From contig NZ_FOXS01000002.1 of NCBI RefSeq assembly GCF_900115775.1, positions 186,001 through 250,000 on the forward strand: a stretch of 64,000 bases of DNA. Direction: 5' to 3'. The stretch is from Hymenobacter arizonensis. Lineage in GTDB: Bacteria > Bacteroidota > Bacteroidia > Cytophagales > Hymenobacteraceae. A model generated the notes under the pieces. That model had not been told where the DNA came from, made no database searches, and saw only the letters and a list, made by a program, of their open reading frames with translations. The first letter of the stretch is position 1. Every line of letters begins with the position of its first letter. Both the position numbers and the translations under genes were made by a program. Positions 58,694 to 64,000 of the stretch are shown in pieces.

Positions 58694-59773
58694 CTATCCC
58701 TTGCGCAGCGACGACGCCCGCACAAATAGCTGCGGCTGCAGCACCACCTGCCGCTGCGAAAACGATGTACCCTCGGCCGCGACCAGTTCGGTAAATAGCC
58801 GGAACGCGGCCTGCCCCATTTCCTCGGTGCGCTGGTCGACGGACGTAATCATGGGCTCGGCCACCAGCGTCAGGGCCTCGTTGCTGAAACCGGCCAGGGC
58901 CACGTCCTGCGGCACGCGGATGCCGCGGCTTTTTAGCAGCTGCAGCGCCCCCAACACAGCAGAGTCGCCGGCCGAAAACACGGCGTCGGGCGGGGAAGAA
59001 AGCTTCAGCAGCTCGGCCATGCAGCCGGTGCCGCCCTCCAAAGTCATGTCGCAGTCCTTTATCAGGGTCTCATCGGGTTCGAGGCCGTAGCTCTGCAGGG
59101 CGTCGAGGTAGCCCTGGCGGCGGTTTTTGTAGATGTTCAGATGCTGCAGGCCGGCAAAGTGGGCCACGCGGCGGCAGCCCTGCTCGAGCAGGTGGCGCGT
59201 GGCCTGGTAGGCGCCTTCGCGGTCGTTGAGCAGCACGGCGTTCACGTTGTCGCCTTCCAAAATGCGGTCGAAGAAGACCAGCGGCACGCCGTGCTTGCGC
59301 ACCTTCTCGAAGTGCCGGAAATCGACGGTAGTACGCGACACGGAAATCAGAATACCGGCGACCTGCGCACTGAGCAGGGTTTCGAGGTTTTTGCGCTCTT
59401 GCGCCACGTCTTCGCTCGACTGGCAGATAATCACGCTGAAGCCCGCCTTGCTGGCCGCCGTTTCGATGCCATGCACCACCGAAGCAAAAAAGCGGCCTTC
59501 GATGTAGGGCACAATCACGCCCAGCAGCTTGCTTTTGCCCTTGCGCAGGGCCGCCGCCAGGTGGTTGGGCTGGTAGTTCAGCTTCTTGGCCAGCTTGAGC
59601 ACCGCCTGCTTGGTGGCCGGCCCAATGCTGTGGTGGTCGCTCAGCGCCCGCGAAATCGTGGTCATCGACACGCCCAGCTCCCGGGCCAGGTCGGCCATGG
59701 AAACGGGACTACCGGCCGCGCTGGGTTCTTTGGGTAGAGTTCGGCGTGAGGCCATTGTGGTTAAGCGAGGCAT
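58694..59773 (-). CDS. LacI family transcriptional regulator
   Basis: A 359-residue repressor with an N-terminal helix-turn-helix (VSMADLARELGVSMTTISRAL, hinge helix in YQPNHLAAALRKGKSKLLGV) and a periplasmic-binding-protein-like sugar domain (VIVPYIEGRFFASVVHGIET; PLVFFDRILEGDNVNAVLLND; DAVFSAGDSAVLGALQLL). It is divergent from a GH43 arabinanase gene, and two sites with LacI-type centres lie between them, so it probably controls arabinan use and its own expression. An alternative start is the ATG six codons later (59755). Confidence 0.93.
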   Translation of the reverse strand: MPRLTTMASRRTLPKEPSAAGSPVSMADLARELGVSMTTISRALSDHHSIGPATKQAVLKLAKKLNYQPNHLAAALRKGKSKLLGVIVPYIEGRFFASVVHGIETAASKAGFSVIICQSSEDVAQERKNLETLLSAQVAGILISVSRTTVDFRHFEKVRKHGVPLVFFDRILEGDNVNAVLLNDREGAYQATRHLLEQGCRRVAHFAGLQHLNIYKNRRQGYLDALQSYGLEPDETLIKDCDMTLEGGTGCMAELLKLSSPPDAVFSAGDSAVLGALQLLKSRGIRVPQDVALAGFSNEALTLVAEPMITSVDQRTEEMGQAAFRLFTELVAAEGTSFSQRQVVLQPQLFVRASSLRKG

Positions 59774-60020
59774 GCGATGAATCGTGTAAAGCTACTGAGA
59801 GTTCGCAGAAATACCGGCCTTCGGGAAGGCCCGTACGAAGGAGTTTAAGCACCGGTATCGGTGGGCCGGGCATTAGCGTTTCATTGGCTGGAAGGCCTTT
59901 GCTGCCCATTTCAGCTCGGGGCACGACCAAGCACTGCTGGTGAAGCCGACCGACTTTTGGTAGGGCATGCGCCTGGCAGCCATTTGAGAGAAGCGTTGGC
60001 AATGTAAAAAATAAATTACA

Positions 60021-60095
60021 CAAACGATTGTGAATTTATATAACTTTGGTCGCACAGCAACCGCTGTCGGAAGAACATTGCATTGCACAATCGTT
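60021..60095. promoter_or_regulatory. Paired AACGATTGTG/CACAATCGTT operator candidates and GH43 promoter
   Basis: AACGATTGTG at 60023-60032 and its exact inverse CACAATCGTT at 60086-60095 frame the promoter. The first lies in ACAAACGATTGT, a near-palindrome with the central CG typical of LacI sites. Between them TAACTTTG (60041-60048) fits the -7 box of the GH43 gene. A LacI dimer pair here could loop or block it. Confidence 0.6.
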
Positions 60096-60108
60096 AATTT
60101 AAGCCAGC

Positions 60109-61161
60109 ATGTCGAGCACAACTAAATTCATCACCACCGCCGTCTTGCTACTCACGTGCTGGGGAGCGATTGCGCAAACCACACCGCCACCGTCGGCCCC
60201 ACCAGCCGCCGCACCTGGCCCGCCCCGGCCCATGGGCCCCACCACCACACCCCCGGCCCACGACCCGGTGATGATTCGGCAGAATGGCACGTATTATATG
60301 TTCTGCACGGGCATGGGCATTGCAGTGTGGTCGTCGAAAGACATGAAAACCTGGACGCCCGAAAAGCCCGTGTTTGACGCGCCGCCTGCCTGGGCTGTGG
60401 CCACTGTGCCCAGCTTCAGAGGTCACATTTGGGCACCCGATATTTCTTTCGCCAACGGCCAATACAGCCTGTTTTACTCCATATCGGCCTTTGGCAAGAA
60501 CACCTCGGCCATTGGCTTGGTCACGAACAAGACGCTGGACCCAAAATCGCCCGATTTTAAGTGGGTCGACCACGGCAAGGTCATCCAGTCGGTGCCGGGC
60601 CGCGACATGTGGAACGCCATCGACCCCAACCTGGCCCGCGACGCCGCCGGCACGCCCTGGCTCACCTTCGGCTCGTTCTGGAGCGGCATGAAGCTGGTGA
60701 AGCTCAAACCCGACCTCACGGCGCCCGCGCAGCCGGAACAGTGGCGCACCATTGCCCGCCGCCCCCGCGACTTCAAGCTGAACGACTCCCTGCCGGGCGA
60801 TGGGGCCATTGAAGCGCCGTTCATCTTTAAAAAAGATGGTTTTTACTACCTCTTCACTTCGTTTGACTACTGCTGCCGCGGGCCCGAAAGCACCTACAAA
60901 ATGGTGGTGGGTCGGGCCAAGGAAATCACTGGCCCGTATGTAGACCGGGCTGGCCTATCGCTGGAGCAAGGCGGCGGAACGCTGGTGCTGGCCGGCGACA
61001 GCAAGTGGTTTGGCGTGGGCCACAATGCCGTGGCTACGTTTGACAAGGCAGACTACCTCATTTTCCATGGCTACGATGCTTCGGATAAAGGGCGGCCTAA
61101 GCTGCGGGTTGAGAAGCTGGCTTGGGATAAGGAGGGGTGGCCGGCGGTGACTGGGAAGTAG
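60109..61161 (+). CDS. Glycoside hydrolase family 43 (arabinan endo-1,5-alpha-L-arabinosidase type)
   Basis: A 350-residue secreted enzyme: signal peptide, Pro-rich linker (about residues 24-48) and a five-bladed GH43 propeller. The catalytic set is complete: Asp52 in AHDPVMIR, Asp172 in MWNAIDPN and Glu235 in AIEAPFIF. The STYKMVVGRAKEITGPYVD and GGGTLVLAG blocks match the arabinanase branch of GH43 (subfamily 5). It should cleave alpha-1,5-linked arabinan of plant pectin outside the cell. It is regulated by the divergent LacI gene, with the -7 box and operators just upstream. Confidence 0.92.
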   Translation: MSSTTKFITTAVLLLTCWGAIAQTTPPPSAPPAAAPGPPRPMGPTTTPPAHDPVMIRQNGTYYMFCTGMGIAVWSSKDMKTWTPEKPVFDAPPAWAVATVPSFRGHIWAPDISFANGQYSLFYSISAFGKNTSAIGLVTNKTLDPKSPDFKWVDHGKVIQSVPGRDMWNAIDPNLARDAAGTPWLTFGSFWSGMKLVKLKPDLTAPAQPEQWRTIARRPRDFKLNDSLPGDGAIEAPFIFKKDGFYYLFTSFDYCCRGPESTYKMVVGRAKEITGPYVDRAGLSLEQGGGTLVLAGDSKWFGVGHNAVATFDKADYLIFHGYDASDKGRPKLRVEKLAWDKEGWPAVTGK

Positions 61162-61180
61162 CGGCTTGTTCGCCTGGGGC

Positions 61181-61390
61181 ACCTCACCCCCTGACCCCCT
61201 CTCCCGTGGAGAGGGGGCACCGGTCTTGCTTTATGTACCGTGGACTGTGCGAGTCCGCACGTGGGCGGGTGTCGTTTAGGATGTCGTTCGGGTTTCGTTC
61301 AAGCGCGGACTCGCAGAGTCCACGGTACACTTCGTCAGGCTCCCCTCTCCGCGGGAGAGGGGTCGTACCCGGCAGGGCCGGGGGTGAGGT
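61181..61390. repeat. Nested palindromic repeat upstream of tal-pgi
   Basis: The outer arms ACCTCACCCCCTGACCCCCT and ...GGGGGTGAGGT with the CCCCTCTCC/GAGAGGGG words belong to the 7145/17885/48083 family. Inside it lies another palindrome, 61235-61328, with arms GTACCGTGGACTG... and ...CAGAGTCCACGGTAC (one mismatch). Its loop, CGGGTGTCGTT...CGTTCGGG, is related to the loop of 34151-34232. One repeat type sits inside another. Confidence 0.8.
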
Positions 61391-61521
61391 TCCCCGGCGA
61401 ACGAGATGCCTGCCCCCCCCACAACGTTCTTTTTTTCTCCCCACCCGTAATTCCCTCGCGCCGCCCTTACGAAAAAACCCATTCTTTACAGACCTTTGGC
61501 GCTCTTACTAACCGCACCTCT

Positions 61522-64000
61522 ATGAACCCTCTCGTTGCCATTCGCCAGTTCGACCAAAGCCTCTGGCTGGACTTTATCAGCCGTCCCATTTTGATTAACG
61601 GCAAGTTGCAGCGCCGCATCGCCGACGAAGCCTTGCGCGGCGTGACGTCAAACCCCGCCATTTTTGCCAAATCCATCGGCGATAGCGCTGACTACGATTC
61701 GGCCATTAAGGCACTGGCGCTGCAAGGCAAAACCACCGACGAAATCTACACCAACCTAGCCGTGTCCGACGTGCAGGCGGCCTGCGACCTGTTCCGGCCC
61801 CTCTACGACGGCGCCGACAACAGCAGCGACGGCTACGTGAGCCTCGAAGTATCGCCGACGTTGGTGAACGACACCGAGGGCACCATCGAAGAAGGCATGC
61901 GCCTGTGGCAAACGGTGGACCGCCCCAACGTTATGATTAAGGTGCCAGCCACGCTGGAAGGCCTGCCCGCCATCCGCCGCCTCATCGCCGAAGGCATCAA
62001 CGTAAACGTGACCCTGATTTTTGGGCTGGAGCGCTACCGCCTCGTGACCGAAGCTTTCCTGGCGGGCCTCGAAGACCGGCTGCAAGCCGGCTTGCCCGTG
62101 GCGCGCATCGACTCCGTGGCCAGCTTCTTCCTGAGCCGCATCGACGTGCTGATTGACCCGATGCTGGAAAAAATCGCGGCCGAAGGTGGCGAGAAAGGCT
62201 CCCTGGCGGAGGGCATGGTAGGCGAAGTAGCCCTGTCCAGCGCCAAGCTGGCCTACCAGATGTACAAGGAGATTTTCGCTGGCTCGCGTTGGGAAGCCCT
62301 CAAAGCGCAAGGTGCCGAAACGCAGCGTTTGCTGTGGGCAAGCACCGGAAACAAAAACCCGAAATACGACGACCTGAAGTACGTCGAAAACCTCATCGGC
62401 CCGAAAACGGTGAACACCGTGCCGGTAGAAACGCTCGACATTTTCCGCGAGAAGGGCCAGCCCGCCAACCGCCTCGAAGAAGGCCTCGACAAGGCCCGCG
62501 AAGTGCTGCGCCGCCTGCCCGAGCTGGGTATCGACCTGGACGAGCAAACCAACTTCCTGGAAGTAGACGGCGCCAAGAAATTCAACGAGCCTTTCGGCAA
62601 GCTGATGCAGTCGATTGACATCAAGCGCACGCAGGCCCAAGGGCAGGCCGTGGTGCCCATGGCCACTCGCCTGGGCGGCTACCAGGCCGCTGTCGACAAG
62701 AAGATTGAGGAGCTGAACGACAAGAATTTCACCGAGGGTTTTTGGGAGAAAAAAGCCGACCTCTGGGTGCAGGACGAAGCCGGGCAGCAAAGCATCCGCA
62801 GCTTCATGGGCTGGCTGCGCGTGGCCGAGACCATGGTGGGCCGCGTGTCCGAAATCGAGCAGTTTGTGAATGAGGTGAAGGCCGCCGGCTTTAAGCACGT
62901 GGTGGTGATGGGCATGGGCGGCAGCACCATGGCACCCATCGTGTTCAAGGCCGCGTTTGAGCAGGGCGAAAACGGCCTGCCGATGTCGGTACTCGACACC
63001 ACGGACCCCGGCACGGTGCGCGAGATTGAAGCGTCGGTGCCGCTGGCCGAGACGCTGTTTATCGTGGCCAGCAAGTCGGGCACCACGGCCGAGCCGCTGG
63101 CATTCGGCGACTATTTCTACGCCAAGCTGAAAGAGCTGAAGGGCGATAAGGCCGGCGAGAACTTCGTGGCCATCACCGACCCCGGCTCCAAGTTTGTGAC
63201 CGATGCCACGGCCGCTAACTACCGCCGCATTTTCCTGAACTTCCCGGAAGTGGGCGGGCGCTTTTCGGCCCTCACGTACTTCGGCTTGGTGCCGGCGGCT
63301 CTCTATGGCCTGCCTATCGGCGAGATATTGGAGCGCGCCATCCGCATGATGCGGGCCTGCGGCGCCTACGGCTCGTCGGAGCGCAACCCCGGCCTGGAGC
63401 TGGGCGCCGCGCTGGGCGTGCTCGCAGAGCTAGGCCGCGACAAGCTCACGCTGGTAGTACCCGAAAAGCTGAGCGACCTGGGCCTGTGGCTGGAGCAGCT
63501 CATTGCCGAAAGCACCGGCAAGGAGGGCAAAGGCATCCTGCCCGTGGCCGGCGAGCCGCTGGGCGAGCCCGGCATCTACGGCCAGGACCGGGTGTTTGTG
63601 TACGTGGGCTACCAGGGCGAAGCCGATGAGGCCAACACCACCAAGCTGAAGGCCCTGGAGCAGGCGGGCCACCCCACCATTACCATCCTGATGGACGATG
63701 CGCTGGACCTCGGCCAGGAGTTCTACCGCTGGGAAGTGGCCACGGCCGTGGCCAGCGCCGTGTTCGGCATTAACCCCTTCGACCAGCCCAACGTGCAAGC
63801 CGCCAAAACGGCCACCGACGGCCTGATGAAGGTGGTAGAAGAACAAGGCAGCCTGCCCGAGAAAAGCCAGCCCGTCGCCAGCCAGGACGGCGTGACGTAC
63901 TACTCCGCCGTGCAAGGCGAAGGTGCTGCTGAGGTGCTGAAGGCGTTTTTCGCCCAGGCCCGCCCCGGCGACTTCCTCTGCCTGCAAGCCTACCTAACCG
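61522..64000 (+). CDS. Bifunctional transaldolase / glucose-6-phosphate isomerase (5' part)
   Basis: The frame is open from ATG 61522 to the window end (826 codons, no stop), so the 3' part is missing. The first 350 residues are a transaldolase with the Schiff-base Lys140 in NVMIKVPATLEG and the end WASTGNKNPKYDDLKYVENL. From about residue 370 a phosphoglucose isomerase domain follows: VVMGMGGSTMAP near residue 461, FIVASKSGTTAEPL, FVAITDPGSKF and the isomerase-typical LGAALGVLAELGRDKLTL. The fusion (tal-pgi) links the pentose-phosphate pathway and glycolysis in one cytoplasmic protein and is common in some Bacteroidota. Upstream is a 360-bp spacer holding a nested repeat. Confidence 0.95.
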   Translation, partial: MNPLVAIRQFDQSLWLDFISRPILINGKLQRRIADEALRGVTSNPAIFAKSIGDSADYDSAIKALALQGKTTDEIYTNLAVSDVQAACDLFRPLYDGADNSSDGYVSLEVSPTLVNDTEGTIEEGMRLWQTVDRPNVMIKVPATLEGLPAIRRLIAEGINVNVTLIFGLERYRLVTEAFLAGLEDRLQAGLPVARIDSVASFFLSRIDVLIDPMLEKIAAEGGEKGSLAEGMVGEVALSSAKLAYQMYKEIFAGSRWEALKAQGAETQRLLWASTGNKNPKYDDLKYVENLIGPKTVNTVPVETLDIFREKGQPANRLEEGLDKAREVLRRLPELGIDLDEQTNFLEVDGAKKFNEPFGKLMQSIDIKRTQAQGQAVVPMATRLGGYQAAVDKKIEELNDKNFTEGFWEKKADLWVQDEAGQQSIRSFMGWLRVAETMVGRVSEIEQFVNEVKAAGFKHVVVMGMGGSTMAPIVFKAAFEQGENGLPMSVLDTTDPGTVREIEASVPLAETLFIVASKSGTTAEPLAFGDYFYAKLKELKGDKAGENFVAITDPGSKFVTDATAANYRRIFLNFPEVGGRFSALTYFGLVPAALYGLPIGEILERAIRMMRACGAYGSSERNPGLELGAALGVLAELGRDKLTLVVPEKLSDLGLWLEQLIAESTGKEGKGILPVAGEPLGEPGIYGQDRVFVYVGYQGEADEANTTKLKALEQAGHPTITILMDDALDLGQEFYRWEVATAVASAVFGINPFDQPNVQAAKTATDGLMKVVEEQGSLPEKSQPVASQDGVTYYSAVQGEGAAEVLKAFFAQARPGDFLCLQAYLT

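Overview
The window looks like a chromosomal segment of a high-GC Bacteroidota, most likely Hymenobacter or a close relative in the Cytophagales. The grounds are several TonB-dependent receptors with carboxypeptidase-like N-terminal domains, C-terminal type IX secretion (T9SS) sorting domains, many outer-membrane lipoproteins, a transaldolase/glucose-6-phosphate isomerase fusion, and -7 boxes of the TAnnTTTG type typical of the phylum. There is no phage, no CRISPR array and no complete insertion sequence. The accessory signal is in short palindromic repeats, gene relics and transport modules.

Layout. 0.3-5.7 kb: NhaP-type antiporter, YitT protein, tRNA-Gly(CCC) with its terminator, a GNAT acetyltransferase and a lipoprotein. 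5.7-10.5 kb: a B12-binding radical SAM protein carrying an in-frame palindromic repeat, an AraC regulator with a metal-binding-like N-terminus, a thioredoxin-like protein and a small lipoprotein. 10.7-14.2 kb: a vitamin B12 uptake operon (cobalamin riboswitch, BtuB-like receptor, BtuG-like surface lipoprotein). 14.3-20.8 kb: metal transport, with an MntH transporter behind a strong palindromic DtxR/MntR-like operator, a TonB-dependent receptor downstream of it, and a CDF exporter. 20.9-28 kb: histidine kinase, sugar dehydrogenase, GNAT gene, and a T9SS cargo protein with three internal repeats. 28.7-33 kb: a probable zinc module, with a ZnuD-like receptor and lipoprotein divergent from an AztD-like metallochaperone around a shared 17-bp palindrome. 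34-36.3 kb: a scarred region with a sugar acetyltransferase, a crp/fnr pseudogene hit by two lesions, and a decayed GNAT copy.

36.7-42.2 kb: a co-directional envelope cassette (CHRD lipoprotein, TonB receptor, cytochrome c, YceI, DUF5777-like barrel). 42.5-49.3 kb: an unknown polytopic membrane protein, small unknown genes, 3-methyladenine DNA glycosylase, an outer-membrane protein and aspartate-semialdehyde dehydrogenase. 49.4-55.5 kb: a secreted lamin-tail protein with DUF1800 and DUF1501 proteins and a small membrane protein. 55.7-58.6 kb: two paralogous alpha/beta hydrolases around a MITE-like element and a TonB-C protein. 58.7-64 kb: a LacI regulator divergent from a GH43 arabinanase with candidate operators between them, then the 5' part of the transaldolase/isomerase fusion, which runs off the window.

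Two themes recur. Envelope nutrient capture appears as three separately regulated uptake modules: B12 by riboswitch, Mn/Fe by a DtxR-like box, Zn by a Zur-like box. Genome plasticity appears as at least nine palindromic repeat loci, some nested and one inside a gene, plus three copies of the same GNAT gene, two of them decayed. Family assignments come from reading translated sequences without database searches.
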